Shown: positions 14,777 through 26,363, counted from the first letter of the stretch. The stretch is DNA of 26,392 nucleotides from CAZBWP01 sp964630265 (GCA_964630265.1 CAZVRW010000046.1:1-26392); one strand, 5' to 3'. A program made the numbers and translations. Notes: generated by a model not told the origin, from the sequence alone.

Positions 14777-15802
14777 ATGACCAGACACGCGGCCGTGCTG
14801 AAGGCGCCCGATGCGGCTCCCACCGACGCCGGGGCAGCGACCCTCGAGGCGTTCGGCCTGACGGTATCCGAACGCGTCGAGGCCACCTACACGGTGCAAG
14901 GCAACACCCGGCCCTTGCGCACGCTGATGCGCGAACTGGGCGGCAGCTGGGACCGCGCCAGCCAGCGCTGGGTGTTCGTTGGCACCGATCCCCGGCCGGC
15001 GCTGGAAGACCGTCTTCGCAGCCCGCACGGGCCCGGACTCTCCGATAGCGCGGCCGCCTTCGACGCCGGTGCCGTGCCCGACCCCAACGTCCCGCATTAC
15101 CGCGGCCATCGCCAGCGGCTGCGCGACCGGTTCCTGAAGGGCGACGACGGCGCCCTGCCCGACTACGAGCTGTTGGAACTGCTGCTGTTCTTCGGCATCG
15201 GCTACATCGACACCAAGCCGCTGGCCAAGGCGCTGCTGCAGGAGTTCGGCAGCCTCGGCGGCGTGCTCAACGCCGCGCCGGAACGGCTTACCGATTTCAA
15301 CCGCTTCTGGGAGGCCAAGGAGAAATCCGCCGAGCAGACGGCCAGGGACCAGCATTTCCTCTTGGTGCTGTTCCGCGCCGTCCGCGTCTTCGCTGCCCGG
15401 CTCGCCCGCGAGGACACCGCCGGGGGCACGGTGCTGACCAAGTGGGACAAGCTGATCAGCTATCTCCGCGCCTCCATGGCACACCGCAAGACCGAGCAGT
15501 TCCGCGTGCTGTTCCTCGACCGCCGCAACGTGCTGATCGCCGACGAGGTGCAGAACGAGGGCTCCATCGACCACACGCCGGTCTACCCGCGCGAGGTGGT
15601 CAAGCGGGCGCTGACGCTGGATGCCTCGGCAGTGATCATGGTGCACAACCATCCCAGCAACCACCCGGCGCCGTCCGAGGGCGACATCGAGATGACGCGG
15701 CTGGTGCGCCAGGCGCTCAGCAACGTCGGCGTGGTGCTGCACGACCACCTGATCGTCTCGCGCAGCGGCCACACCAGCTTCAAGCAACTGGGCCTGCTCT
15801 GA
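14777..15802 (+). CDS. radC: RadC-family protein with extra N-terminal domain (mirror copy)
   Basis: Exact mirror of 10591-11616. The JAMM residues are encoded near 15644-15685. Longer in-frame extensions upstream to 14528 run through the DUF4340 gene in another frame and are not credible. Confidence 0.9.
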   Translation: MTRHAAVLKAPDAAPTDAGAATLEAFGLTVSERVEATYTVQGNTRPLRTLMRELGGSWDRASQRWVFVGTDPRPALEDRLRSPHGPGLSDSAAAFDAGAVPDPNVPHYRGHRQRLRDRFLKGDDGALPDYELLELLLFFGIGYIDTKPLAKALLQEFGSLGGVLNAAPERLTDFNRFWEAKEKSAEQTARDQHFLLVLFRAVRVFAARLAREDTAGGTVLTKWDKLISYLRASMAHRKTEQFRVLFLDRRNVLIADEVQNEGSIDHTPVYPREVVKRALTLDASAVIMVHNHPSNHPAPSEGDIEMTRLVRQALSNVGVVLHDHLIVSRSGHTSFKQLGLL

Positions 15803-15820
15803 GGCCCGCGACCCCGTCCG

Positions 15821-16948
<1,128 letters not shown>

Positions 16949-17472
16949 GGCCGAGATATAGCGCAGCGCCGCCGCCGGAGCGAGAGGGGGGCGAGAGGGG
17001 GTGCGTTGCCAGGATGGTGCGGCTACATGTCGGATGTCGCCCAGAAAATGCGGGGTGTTGTCCACAGAATCAGCGTCAACGCATTGAATTTGTTAATTTC
17101 TCGCCCGCTTCGGCGTTGAAATGTAGGAAAAAGTCGGAAAAAGTAGGTTTTCGAAGCCTTTTTCGCCAGCGCGCGGCGGGGCCCGGCGACGGCGGCGCCT
17201 CGGTCCCGAGCCGCCGGTACAGCGACGCCAGATAGCGGCGGCGGCCGGGTGGGGCAAGCCCGCTGATGCGCGGCTTCGGTGCCGCAAAGCTGCGAATCCT
17301 TCACTAACGTTAAATCAGGGCGCGCGGCCAATCAGGTGCCCGTGGTCGATCATCGCTCGGCGGAAGCCGTCAGAGCGTTGCACCGTCGCCTCCGGAACCG
17401 ATGGCCGTCAACGCAGTCGAGCAGCCGCGGCGCGCGGACCGATCCCTGGCAAAAGCCGGAGCGTTCCTTCCC
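16949..17472. other. 524-base gap (mirror of 8921-9444)
   Basis: Same content as the left-arm gap: a low-GC pocket with A/T tracts around 17063-17162 and no convincing gene. Confidence 0.4.
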
Positions 17473-17892
17473 CTACCGCCGGCGCTTTCGGGACCAGCGG
17501 CGGTGGAGGCGGACGATGAGGGCACCGATCGGGCGGGCGAGGAGGGGGATGTCGCGGGCGAGCAGGATCAGCCCCAAGGGGATCATCCAGAAGCCGAGGA
17601 CCGGCAGAAAGCCGAACACGCCGCCGACGATCAGCAGCAGTCCGGCCGGCACGCGCACCGGCCACGCCGCCGGATGCCAGAGGCGACGCAGCGGCCGGGC
17701 GACCCATGCCGGCAGCCGACGCTCGAAGCGGGCAAAATAGCGCTCCAGGCGCGGGTGCGCCCGCCCGGCGCCGAAGCCCGCGCCAAAGCCCGCGCCAAAG
17801 CCCGCGCCAAAGCCCGCGCCGCCGGCGTCGGCGTCGGCCCGCCGCCGCTCGCGGTCAGACGAGGTCGGCTTCGAAGCGGGCGATCTGGTCAT
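17473..17892 (-). CDS. Small GFGA-repeat membrane protein (mirror copy)
   Basis: Exact mirror of 8501-8920. Its start at 17892 lies 38 bases inside the end of ktrA. Confidence 0.65.
   Translation of the reverse strand: MTRSPASKPTSSDRERRRADADAGGAGFGAGFGAGFGAGFGAGRAHPRLERYFARFERRLPAWVARPLRRLWHPAAWPVRVPAGLLLIVGGVFGFLPVLGFWMIPLGLILLARDIPLLARPIGALIVRLHRRWSRKRRR
17770..17817 (-). repeat. Four 12-base tandem repeats (mirror copy)
   Basis: Mirror of 8576-8623; read on the plus strand the unit is GCCAAAGCCCGC. Confidence 0.9.
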
Positions 17893-18514
17893 CGAGGCCG
17901 ACGAGGACGAGTTTGTCGCCCGGCGCCACCGGATAGGGCTCGTGCAACGCGACGTTGACGCCGGCCGAGGCGTCCACGGTCATCAACAGGTGCAGGCCAT
18001 AGCGCTCGGCGATCTCCGAGCGGCTCAGTTCGGTGCCCACCAGCTTTTCCGAGGCGACGATCTCGACCACCCGGTGCCCACTGGAAAGCGTCATCACCGC
18101 GGTGGTTTCCGGATGCAACAGCCGCAGCGCCTCGGTCTCGCCCATCTTTTTCTCGGGAAAGACGATGCTGTCGACGCGCAACAGCCGCAGGATCTCGATA
18201 TGCTCGGTGTTCAACGCCTTGACGGTGATCCGCGGCGCGTGCAGGTGGCGCAGCAGCAAAACGCAGACCAGGCTGTCCTCGATGTCGCCGAGGGAGACGA
18301 CGACGTGGTCGGCCCGATCCACGTCGAGCCGTTCCAGCAGTTCGCGATTGCGGACGTTGCCGATAATCGGCTGATCGACGAAGCCGGTGACGACGTTCAC
18401 CCGCTCCTCGTCCCGGTCGACGGCGACGATCTCGACGCCGTCGGTCTCGCTGAGCGCCTGCAGCAGATACTCGCTGAAGGTGCTGATGCCGAGGCAGATG
18501 ATGCGTTTGGACAT
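17855..18514 (-). CDS. ktrA: KtrA/TrkA-family regulator (mirror copy)
   Basis: Exact mirror of 7879-8538, including the atypical GISTFS in place of a glycine-rich nucleotide loop. Confidence 0.9.
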   Translation of the reverse strand: MSKRIICLGISTFSEYLLQALSETDGVEIVAVDRDEERVNVVTGFVDQPIIGNVRNRELLERLDVDRADHVVVSLGDIEDSLVCVLLLRHLHAPRITVKALNTEHIEILRLLRVDSIVFPEKKMGETEALRLLHPETTAVMTLSSGHRVVEIVASEKLVGTELSRSEIAERYGLHLLMTVDASAGVNVALHEPYPVAPGDKLVLVGLDDQIARFEADLV

Positions 18515-18836
18515 GGCTCATCCGACGGGTAGCGGCTCCTCAGGATGGGTGTACGGCCGGGGCGTCGGCCGATGCGCCCAGGCGGCGATGACGGCGAGCG
18601 GCCCGAGCCGACCGACGATCATCAGGGCGATCAGTACGCCCTTGCCCGTCGTCGACAGCGCCGGCGTCACGCCGGTGGACAGCCCCACCGTGCCCAGCGC
18701 CGAGATCGTCTCGAAGCCGAACGTGAGCGCGGCGCCGTGCCCGTCCGCCGGCACCGCTTGACCCTCGACGCTCAACAGCACCCCGAAGGCAACGTAGAAC
18801 AGGACCAGCGACGCCACCAGCAGAACCACGGTCCGC
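18471..18836 (-). repeat. 366-base direct repeat, copy 2 (mirror)
   Basis: Mirror of 7557-7922 and identical to 20031-20396. With the left-arm pair, this 366-base segment is present four times in the window. Confidence 0.95.
18518..18836 (-). pseudogene. Orphan 3' fragment of ktrB (mirror copy)
   Basis: Mirror of 7557-7875; it encodes only the last pore repeat and tail of KtrB. Confidence 0.9.
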
Positions 18837-19035
18837 GGGCCAGCTAACCCGTCATTCGCCAGGGGATAAGGGAGCATCTGTGGTCGGCTCCCACGCCGAT
18901 GTCGAAGCTGGCAAGGCTTTTCTGGATCGCGCCTTTCCCGGAATCGAGCGGTTCGATATACTCCTTCCAGGGAGCCAGAAAATCCGCGCCCAGCCATCCA
19001 GCCTCGACCGGAAGAGCCGGTGGCGCCACGTCTGA
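18837..19035 (+). pseudogene. 3' fragment of an unidentified gene (mirror copy)
   Basis: Mirror of 7358-7556. In this orientation the frame enters from the repeat junction and stops at 19033-19035, about 70 bases before the methyltransferase start. Confidence 0.3.
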
Positions 19036-19104
19036 AACGGGGCCAGCCGTGGCACATCGTTCGACGACTAACACCTCTGGAAATCCAGGACAGGAGTGAG
19101 GCCG

Positions 19105-19911
19105 TTGTTTGATCCGAGGGAAATTAAAAAGAAATGCAATGGGATGCTTCGCTCTGACGTTTATAAGCGCATCTATGACGTGGCGCTAGTGGCCGCACCG
19201 GGTTCTTTTATTGAGGTCGGGGCAGCGCACGCTGCCGCGACGATCTCTTTGGCCTCGGCACTACGCGACTCGGGTCGCCAGGGAAAAGTCTACGCCTTTG
19301 AGAAGGCAGAGGGCGGTTCTCGGGCAAAGTACGGCGGCTTCGAGCAGAATCGCAGAATCATCGAGGACAACATCGCGCATTTCGGCCTCAAGGATCGTAT
19401 CGTTATGATCTACGGCACCACGGAGGACAATGCGGGGCTTGTGCCGCCCGACGACAAGCATAGCCTCTTGATTTTAGATGCTGACGGTCGAATTGATCGA
19501 GACTTCGCACTGTTTTTCAACATGCTTTCAGCCGGCGCGGCCATCATTATAGACGACGTCGAAAACCGGGTGCGCGCCAAGTTAGCCAATTCTTCTGTTT
19601 GGAGCTTCAAGGCACGACATTTTCGGATCGACCAAAAGCACCGGATATCGAAGATGCTCGTCGAGTATTTCGCGGCCGAAAACCTGCTCACCGGAGAGAC
19701 GCTGGGCAATACATTCTTCGGGCAAAAGGGTATCGGTACATTTAACGATGAGTTATGGCCAGGTATCCTAGCGTGCTATCGGGAACTCGTTTTTGCCGAC
19801 GCGGTCGAAACGCGACAGCATGGCTTGGTGTCCATCACCAAGACGGCTCTAAGTAACGTTTTGCCGGATCCCTTGCTTGACGCTGCCCGGCGGCTGCGTG
19901 ACGGCCGCTGA
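19105..19911 (+). CDS. Class I SAM-dependent methyltransferase (mirror copy)
   Basis: Exact mirror of 6482-7288. AGGAG at 19092-19096 precedes the TTG start at 19105 by eight bases; GTG 19096 is the alternative. Confidence 0.8.
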   Translation: MFDPREIKKKCNGMLRSDVYKRIYDVALVAAPGSFIEVGAAHAAATISLASALRDSGRQGKVYAFEKAEGGSRAKYGGFEQNRRIIEDNIAHFGLKDRIVMIYGTTEDNAGLVPPDDKHSLLILDADGRIDRDFALFFNMLSAGAAIIIDDVENRVRAKLANSSVWSFKARHFRIDQKHRISKMLVEYFAAENLLTGETLGNTFFGQKGIGTFNDELWPGILACYRELVFADAVETRQHGLVSITKTALSNVLPDPLLDAARRLRDGR

Positions 19912-20030
19912 ACATTGGCCCGCATCGAGTTTCGGTGGGCCGGACAACTTTCTGATCTGGTCGAACCCCAAAGCGCTCCGCAACGTCCCGCGTATCCCCG
20001 GCTTGATCGAAGGGCAGCCCGACATCTCCG
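19898..20030 (+). pseudogene. 5' fragment of an unidentified gene (mirror copy)
   Basis: Mirror of 6363-6495. The frame starts at GTG 19898 inside the methyltransferase end and is cut at the repeat junction after 20030. Confidence 0.4.
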
Positions 20031-20074
20031 TCGCTGAAGGTGCTGATGCCGAGGCAGATGATGCGTTTGGACAT
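20031..20074 (-). pseudogene. Broken 5' fragment of ktrA (mirror copy)
   Basis: Mirror of 6319-6362; codons 1-14 only. Confidence 0.9.
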
Positions 20075-20396
20075 GGCTCATCCGACGGGTAGCGGCTCCT
20101 CAGGATGGGTGTACGGCCGGGGCGTCGGCCGATGCGCCCAGGCGGCGATGACGGCGAGCGGCCCGAGCCGACCGACGATCATCAGGGCGATCAGTACGCC
20201 CTTGCCCGTCGTCGACAGCGCCGGCGTCACGCCGGTGGACAGCCCCACCGTGCCCAGCGCCGAGATCGTCTCGAAGCCGAACGTGAGCGCGGCGCCGTGC
20301 CCGTCCGCCGGCACCGCTTGACCCTCGACGCTCAACAGCACCCCGAAGGCAACGTAGAACAGGACCAGCGACGCCACCAGCAGAACCACGGTCCGC
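20031..20396 (-). repeat. 366-base direct repeat, copy 1 (mirror)
   Basis: Mirror of 5997-6362. Confidence 0.95.
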
Positions 20397-21415
20397 CGCT
20401 GATCGATGCGCGACAGGCGCCGATTGAACAAGACCGGCTCCTGGTCATTGCGCAGGTGGCCGCGGACGATGGCGACGAGCACCGCCAGCGTGCCCACCTT
20501 GACGCCGCCGGCGCAGGAGCCGCTGACCGCGCCGATGAACATCAACAGCATCAGGAAGCGCAGCGACACCTCGCTGAAGTCGCTCATGGGAATGGTGTGG
20601 AAGCCGGCGGTGCGCGCCGTCACCGCATGGAAGGCGGCGGCGAGCAGCGTCTCACTGGTGGACAGCCCGGCGAACGCCTGCCCGCTCTCGCAGGCCAGCA
20701 GCACCGCGGCACCGCCGAGGTTGAGGGCGATGGTGAGGGTGACGCTGACCTTGAAGAACAGCGAGCAGCGCGACCAGCGCAGACTGCGCGTGCGGATGCG
20801 GTGCACGAGTTCGTGCAGGTTGAGGAAGCCGAAACCGCCGAGCACGATCAGCCCCATCATCACCAGGCCGACGCCGGCATCGCCGCGCAGGCTCTCGAGA
20901 CTGTTCGCCAGCAGCCCGATGCCGGAGTTGCAGAAGGCGGAGATCCCGTGGAAGGTGGCGGTCCACAGCCGGTCAAGCGGCGCGAGGTCGCCCGGCCAGA
21001 GGACGAGCAGCGCGGCGATGCCGATGGCCTCGATGACCAGCGCATAACCGATCACCGCAAGCGCGACGTGGCGCGGCCGCATGGCACCGGCCACGCCGAC
21101 GGTGGAGCTGACCATGGCCTCGTAGGAGATCGGCAGGCGCCGCTGCGCCGACAGGATCAACAGGCTGGCCAGGGTGATGATGCCGAGACCGCCGAGCTGG
21201 ATCAGCACCAGGATCACCGTCCGCCCGGCGGCGGTGAAGTCGGCCTCGATGTCGAGCACCATCAGCCCGGTGACGCAGACCGCCGAAGCCGCGGTGAACA
21301 GGGCGTCGACGAAAGCGATCCCGCCGGCCGAGGTCATCATCGGCAACGACAGCACGCCGGCGCCGACGACGATGAGCGCAAGGAAGACGGCGAGGAGGAA
21401 CTTTTCCGGCGACAT
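20078..21415 (-). CDS. ktrB: TrkH/KtrB-family potassium uptake subunit (mirror copy)
   Basis: Exact mirror of 4978-6315, with all four filter segments present. Confidence 0.92.
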   Translation of the reverse strand: MSPEKFLLAVFLALIVVGAGVLSLPMMTSAGGIAFVDALFTAASAVCVTGLMVLDIEADFTAAGRTVILVLIQLGGLGIITLASLLILSAQRRLPISYEAMVSSTVGVAGAMRPRHVALAVIGYALVIEAIGIAALLVLWPGDLAPLDRLWTATFHGISAFCNSGIGLLANSLESLRGDAGVGLVMMGLIVLGGFGFLNLHELVHRIRTRSLRWSRCSLFFKVSVTLTIALNLGGAAVLLACESGQAFAGLSTSETLLAAAFHAVTARTAGFHTIPMSDFSEVSLRFLMLLMFIGAVSGSCAGGVKVGTLAVLVAIVRGHLRNDQEPVLFNRRLSRIDQRRTVVLLVASLVLFYVAFGVLLSVEGQAVPADGHGAALTFGFETISALGTVGLSTGVTPALSTTGKGVLIALMIVGRLGPLAVIAAWAHRPTPRPYTHPEEPLPVG

Positions 21416-21550
21416 GGTCGGTCACCTCTCCGGTGACGGCGCGGCCGGCGCGGCGGCATCGGCCTCCGGACAGGCCGGCGCGCACGTGACAGCAGCCTGC
21501 TCTCACGCGGTTTTTATTCGACCGCAGCGCGCAAAACCATACGTAAGATC

Positions 21551-21790
21551 GTGTCAAACGCGGAACGGCTCGGCGCCGCCCGCTGGCAGGGGCTGCACCG
21601 CCTCGTCTATCCAGCGGCGGTGCTTGGCGTGCTGCACTTCTTCATGATGATGAAGGCCGACTGGCGGGAGCCCGCGGTCTATGCGGTGCTCCTGGCGGCG
21701 CTCCTCGCGGCCCGGCTGTCGCATCCCGCCCGCGCCCGCAAGGCCAACGGAGGCCTCGCCGCATCGGTCGCCGCGCGCCCCTCACCCTGA
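21551..21790 (+). pseudogene. msrQ: MsrQ C-terminal remnant (mirror copy)
   Basis: Mirror of 4603-4842. Reading back from 21551 the frame stays open but loses MsrQ character. Confidence 0.75.
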
Positions 21791-21803
21791 GCCGTCGGCT
21801 CAG
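21787..21803. terminator. Hairpin at convergent gene ends (mirror copy)
   Basis: Mirror of 4590-4606, a 7-base stem with a 3-base loop. Confidence 0.4.
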
Positions 21804-21819
21804 AGCCTGTGAACCAATC

Positions 21820-21900
21820 GAGGTTGCGAAGAAACGCCCTTTGAAAACACGAGGAAAATTCCGGCGATAACGGGCTTCGCGGGCATTCTTTCACAACCTC
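21820..21900. repeat. MITE-like inverted-repeat element (mirror copy)
   Basis: Mirror of 4493-4573. Confidence 0.45.
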
Positions 21901-22251
21901 TCAGGCGGCCTTGGCCTTGGGAACCTCGTAGTTCAGGTTGATCAGCATCACCACGCCGTCTTCCGCCGGCTGGACGATCTTTTTGGCCTTGCGCGGGATC
22001 GGCACGCTGATGCACCGGCAGTAGCGGATCAAGGCCGCCGCGATCTCGCCGCGGTCGAGGTCCACGGTGCGCCGTCCCTGCGGATCGTTGACGTCGAACC
22101 TGAGGGTCAGCACCAGCTCCGGATCGGCACGAACGAGCACCTCCGAAACCGCCGCTTCCGGCATCGGCTTGCCCACGTGCAGGCAATAGCCGTAGGCGGC
22201 ACCGGTCAGTTCCTCCCGCGAGAAGACCAGCTTGCGCAATTCCATGGGCAT
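21901..22251 (-). CDS. Hypothetical protein, 116 residues (mirror copy)
   Basis: Exact mirror of 4142-4492. Confidence 0.75.
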   Translation of the reverse strand: MPMELRKLVFSREELTGAAYGYCLHVGKPMPEAAVSEVLVRADPELVLTLRFDVNDPQGRRTVDLDRGEIAAALIRYCRCISVPIPRKAKKIVQPAEDGVVMLINLNYEVPKAKAA

Positions 22252-22379
22252 GGCGACCCGTCTCCACCAGCGTGCGTCCCACCGCGGATCCGCGGCACGG
22301 TCGGAGACTCTAGCAGGCGATCGTTAACACTCCGCCTACGCGCCTCGCGCGACCGACGCAACCGGCGCGCCGGCGCGGC

Positions 22380-23321
22380 CTAGGCGACCGCCCGCCGGCG
22401 TTCCGGCACGGACTCTTCGCACCAGTGGGTCAGGTCGCGGCCGAGCAGCGCGCTCAATCGCTCGACCTCGGGCTTGAGGTCGTTGCGCAGCCGCTCGACG
22501 AACGCGGGGTCCAGGGGAGCGCGGGGCTCGTAGACCGTGTTCCACCGCTTGAGCATCTGCTTAAGGCGCTGGCGCGTTTGCGGACCACCGACGAGGCGGC
22601 TTGCCGCGCTGACCCAGTCCGGCGGTTCGCGCAGGACGCCGACCAGGGGGCCAATGCGCGACCGCTTGTTGGCGTTCACCACGCCGAACGTCGGCTGAAA
22701 GGAGGCATCGACGCCGAGAAACGCCAGCGTCCGGCGGTAGACCCGGTACGGGTCAGACTTCATGTCATCGAAGACGTTGATCAGAACACGCTCGCGGCCG
22801 AAAATGTCGAAGTAGCGTCGGATCTGTTCGGAGAACGACGCCATTTCCCGGTAGTTCAGGATCGTGTGCAGCGGGCAGAACTCCGGCACGCGGCGGCCGA
22901 CCCGGCGATCGTCTTCGGCATCATAGGCCGCGGCCACGTCAGCGATGTCCTCATAGCGCTCGTACACGAGTTGCGAGTGGTGCGAGGGGATGAAGTCGAC
23001 GGGGTTGCGAATGTGGATCAGGATCCGGGCGTCCGGGGCGTAGTCGCGGATACGAGCGGCTGCCAATTTCGAGCACATGTAGAAGACCGAGCCTTCCCCA
23101 ACGATCGCCTCGTCTTGGGCATCCGCGAACAGGCTTTCGTAGTACTCGCTGGTCTCGCGCAGTTTCGCCGCCCGACTGGTCTTGTCGCGGAACAGCTCTC
23201 GCGAGAAGTAATTGGTCTCCTTGCCGGCCATGAAGATGTCCGGGTGCTGGGCGAGATAGGAGTTCATGGCAGTGGTGCCGCACTTAGGCGCACCGACGAG
23301 AAAGAAGTTTGGTTTGCGCAT
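22380..23321 (-). CDS. Sulfotransferase family protein (mirror copy)
   Basis: Exact mirror of 3072-4013. Confidence 0.88.
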   Translation of the reverse strand: MRKPNFFLVGAPKCGTTAMNSYLAQHPDIFMAGKETNYFSRELFRDKTSRAAKLRETSEYYESLFADAQDEAIVGEGSVFYMCSKLAAARIRDYAPDARILIHIRNPVDFIPSHHSQLVYERYEDIADVAAAYDAEDDRRVGRRVPEFCPLHTILNYREMASFSEQIRRYFDIFGRERVLINVFDDMKSDPYRVYRRTLAFLGVDASFQPTFGVVNANKRSRIGPLVGVLREPPDWVSAASRLVGGPQTRQRLKQMLKRWNTVYEPRAPLDPAFVERLRNDLKPEVERLSALLGRDLTHWCEESVPERRRAVA

Positions 23322-23377
23322 CCCGAGCCCCCGTGAAGCTGGTTCGGCGCACTGCCCGTTCTTGGCTCATGTGGGGT

Positions 23378-24901
23378 TTACGCGCCGGCTAGACGCCGCA
23401 CCATGCCGGCTAACGACGTTCGGCGCAAGCGCGGCAGAACCAGGGAGAGGACACGTTGTTCGGGTCCTTTCGGGCGGCCGGATAAACACCACAGGAGGAG
23501 ATGCACGCTCAAGTAGACGAGGCCGCCCGCCCCGACGAGGGTCACGAGTTCACCGGCACCGCGTATGAAACCAGGACCGTTCGGCCACGCGTCACGGATG
23601 AACAGCACGGTCGCCGCCATGGCGATTGCGGCGAGACCGCTGCGCCACGTTGCCATGGCAATTTCTTGCGGCGAAACGCCGACCGTTCGGATCACGCAAA
23701 CGGCGGCGGCGAGGAAGGCGGCGAAGGCGGCGATGGTCACCCCCAGCGCCGCGCCGACGGCCCCATGGGCGTTAACGCCAAGGATCAGTGCCGGCACGAC
23801 GACGACCGCGTTCACCGCCATGACCAGCGCCCACAGGTCCGGCCGGCCGAGAGCGAAGAGCGCCGACTGGGTGTTGGCGATGCAGACGATCAGCAGCGCA
23901 TTGAGGGCGAGGATCTGCATTACCGGCACCGCCGCCAGCCACTTGTCGCCGAGGACCACCTCGGTGAAAGGCAGGGCGACCACGGCGAAACCGACCGAGG
24001 CCGGCAGGCCGATCCCGAGAATGATCGCAAATGAGCCGATGAATGCCTTGCGGAAGCGCGGCCCGTCCTTGACCACCTGGACGAAACCCGGAAACAGGGC
24101 ATTGCGGACCGGGCCGACGAACTCCGAGCCGACCAGGTCCGAGGCCCGCTTGGCCACCGAATAGAGGCCCGTGGCCGAGGCGCCGGCAAGCTTGCCGAGC
24201 ACGAACACATCGCTTGCGTAGGCCACATACTGCAGCACCCCGTTCAACCAAAGCCACTTCGAGAAGCCGAAGATCTCCCGCCATCGGGACAGATGCAGGC
24301 GCGGCCGGTAGGGGTGCATGCGAAAGCTGAGGATCGTCAGCATGACGCGATAGGTCACCACGCCGGCGATCAGCGCCCAGTAGTTGCGCAGGATGATGGC
24401 GAGGGTGACGACGACGGTGAAGCTGCAGAGCCGGCTGATGATCGTCAGCTTGAACTCGCGATCGAGGGTCAGCTCCTTGAAGAAATCCACGGTGCCGATG
24501 TTGCGGGCGCTCTCGATGAGCACCGCGACCGCCAGCACGTAGACGCAGGGCTCCAGCCCCGGCTCCTCCAGAAAGGCGGCGGCGGGCTGGGCGACGAGGC
24601 ACATCAGCACGGCAAGCACGAGGCCGCGGATCAGCATCAGCGTCCACGCCGTGTCGTAGTGGTCGCGCGCCGCCTCGGGATTCTGGATGAGCGCGAGATC
24701 GGTACGGAAATCCGACAGGTGCTCGAGAATGCCGGCGATCATCACCGCCAGCGCCGCCAGGCCGAAGTCCCGCGGCTCCAGCAACCGCGCCAGAATGATC
24801 AGGCTGACGAAGCCGAGCAGGCGGGCGGCCCACCGCAACGCCACCAGCCAGACGGTGCCCTTGACGATCCGATTGCCGAGGTCGAACGCTGCGTCGGTCA
24901 T
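23378..24901 (-). CDS. Polysaccharide flippase (mirror copy)
   Basis: Exact mirror of 1492-3015. Confidence 0.88.
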   Translation of the reverse strand: MTDAAFDLGNRIVKGTVWLVALRWAARLLGFVSLIILARLLEPRDFGLAALAVMIAGILEHLSDFRTDLALIQNPEAARDHYDTAWTLMLIRGLVLAVLMCLVAQPAAAFLEEPGLEPCVYVLAVAVLIESARNIGTVDFFKELTLDREFKLTIISRLCSFTVVVTLAIILRNYWALIAGVVTYRVMLTILSFRMHPYRPRLHLSRWREIFGFSKWLWLNGVLQYVAYASDVFVLGKLAGASATGLYSVAKRASDLVGSEFVGPVRNALFPGFVQVVKDGPRFRKAFIGSFAIILGIGLPASVGFAVVALPFTEVVLGDKWLAAVPVMQILALNALLIVCIANTQSALFALGRPDLWALVMAVNAVVVVPALILGVNAHGAVGAALGVTIAAFAAFLAAAVCVIRTVGVSPQEIAMATWRSGLAAIAMAATVLFIRDAWPNGPGFIRGAGELVTLVGAGGLVYLSVHLLLWCLSGRPKGPEQRVLSLVLPRLRRTSLAGMVRRLAGA

Positions 24902-25197
24902 GGCTGGCCTGCCGGACTGCGGCTGAAGAGGGCGGACCGGCGCAGGATCGCCGGCAGGAACGCCGCGGTCTCTTAGCTTGCCGCGAAAAACCTGCGCAAA
25001 GGGTTAATGCGGAACCGGTCTCGGCGCATGGAGCCGCGCCCCGCTGGAGCGATCAACGGCTTGGTCGATCGACCGATCCGCTAGTGGTTCGATGCTGACG
25101 GATGAGTCCGATCCGTCGGCTGAATCGAACCACCAGATTAATAGCTCAGTGGATCGACCGATCTGACGCTTGGGCACCAAGCGTCAGAGCCGATCCG
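24902..25197. other. Intergenic hairpin zone (mirror copy)
   Basis: Mirror of 1196-1491. It includes repeat copy B at 25083-25138 and the 11-base-stem hairpin at 25163-25187. Confidence 0.55.
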
Positions 25198-25560
25198 CTA
25201 ACGGCCCGCCGCCGCCTCGCGCGCCGCGGCGGCGGAGGCTTCGGCGGCGTCGGCCGCGCGCTCTGCCGCGTCGGCCGCGCGTTCCGATGCCTCGCGCGCG
25301 GCGCGTACGGCTTCGCGGGCCTCCTGCATCTCCTGGCGCATCTGCCGCAGCGCCTCGCGAATCTCCGACATCTCGCTTTGCGACGTCGCCTGAACGCGCC
25401 GCACCGGCCCCGCCGCGGCATCCGGCGCCGGCCGGACCGACGGTACGGCGGTCGACCATGCGCCCGCCGGCGCGCCCGCGGCCAAGAAGATCGCGGCGAC
25501 GGTGGCGACGGCCGCGCCGCTGCGCCGTGCTCCGCCACGCGTGGACCGTAGGCGATTCAC
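25198..25560 (-). CDS. Small exported coiled-coil protein (mirror copy)
   Basis: Exact mirror of 833-1195, with the same uncertainty over the start. Confidence 0.5.
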   Translation of the reverse strand: MNRLRSTRGGARRSGAAVATVAAIFLAAGAPAGAWSTAVPSVRPAPDAAAGPVRRVQATSQSEMSEIREALRQMRQEMQEAREAVRAAREASERAADAAERAADAAEASAAAAREAAAGR

Positions 25561-25571
25561 CCGGGCGCGGG

Positions 25572-25621
25572 TCTGGTGGTCCGATGCGGCTGACGGATCG
25601 ATTCGGTCCGTCAGCATCGAG
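25572..25621. repeat. Dispersed hairpin repeat, copy A (mirror)
   Basis: Mirror of 772-821. In plus orientation here it reads in the same sense as copy B reads in the left arm. Confidence 0.6.
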
Positions 25622-25921
25622 CCCCTCGGCAACGGCGACATCACTCTGCTCCGATCCTGTGCGACGCTGGTCCGCCAACGCGGCGTGGTCGCCAGCATAG
25701 AGGCCCGGCCGGCGTTCCGCCACAGCGACGACGCGGGCCGGCGGAGGCGCGGCGTGGCCACGGGCTTAGGGACACGGGCTTAGGGATCGGGCTCGGGCAC
25801 GATGCGCCGCCGAACCCCACGCCGAGCACCGCCCGTAAAGCCGCCGTTTACGAATTCACCGTAATTTGCGCGGGTTGGTATTGCCGGCCAGCGGGCGCCG
25901 GTTGGCAGCCAGCTCATATTA

Positions 25922-25951
25922 TTGCCAGAAATCTGGCAAGACCGAAATAAT
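25922..25951 (+). promoter_or_regulatory. usg promoter with operator-like palindrome (mirror copy)
   Basis: TTGCCA at 25922-25927, an 18-base spacer, then AATAAT at 25946-25951. The 18-base palindrome occupies 25922-25939. Confidence 0.45.
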
Positions 25952-26093
25952 TCTTGCGCGGCGGCGTTCGCCGGGCAAACTTTGAGATTGCGATGCACTT
26001 CGCCCGAGGCCGTCCGCGGCGTCGCGGTGACATCCGCGCGGCGCCGGCCGATGGCCCATGGTGTCAAGCGACTGGAAACCAGGGAGCACGCCC

Positions 26094-26363
26094 ATGCTCA
26101 GACCGCACCGCCCGCTTCTGCTGAACCGCTACCGGCTGACCACGGCGGAGATCACCTACCACCTGCCCGACCATCCGGACCTGCTGCAGAACTACATCTG
26201 GCAGGGCCTGGACGAAGTGCCGCAACTGCCGGCCCTGCGGCGCTTCCTGGAGTTCTGGCAGTCCAATCTCGAAGGCCGGCTGCATTCGGTTCGCGTTGCT
26301 TCGTCGCATCTCGGCGCCCCGACCCACTTCCGGCATGCCGACTGCTTGGTCAGCGTCCATTGA
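26094..26363 (+). CDS. usg: Usg-like family protein (mirror copy)
   Basis: Exact mirror of 30-299, with ATG at 26094 preceded by GGGAG. The stop at 26361-26363 lies within the terminal 26-base repeat. Confidence 0.85.
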   Translation: MLRPHRPLLLNRYRLTTAEITYHLPDHPDLLQNYIWQGLDEVPQLPALRRFLEFWQSNLEGRLHSVRVASSHLGAPTHFRHADCLVSVH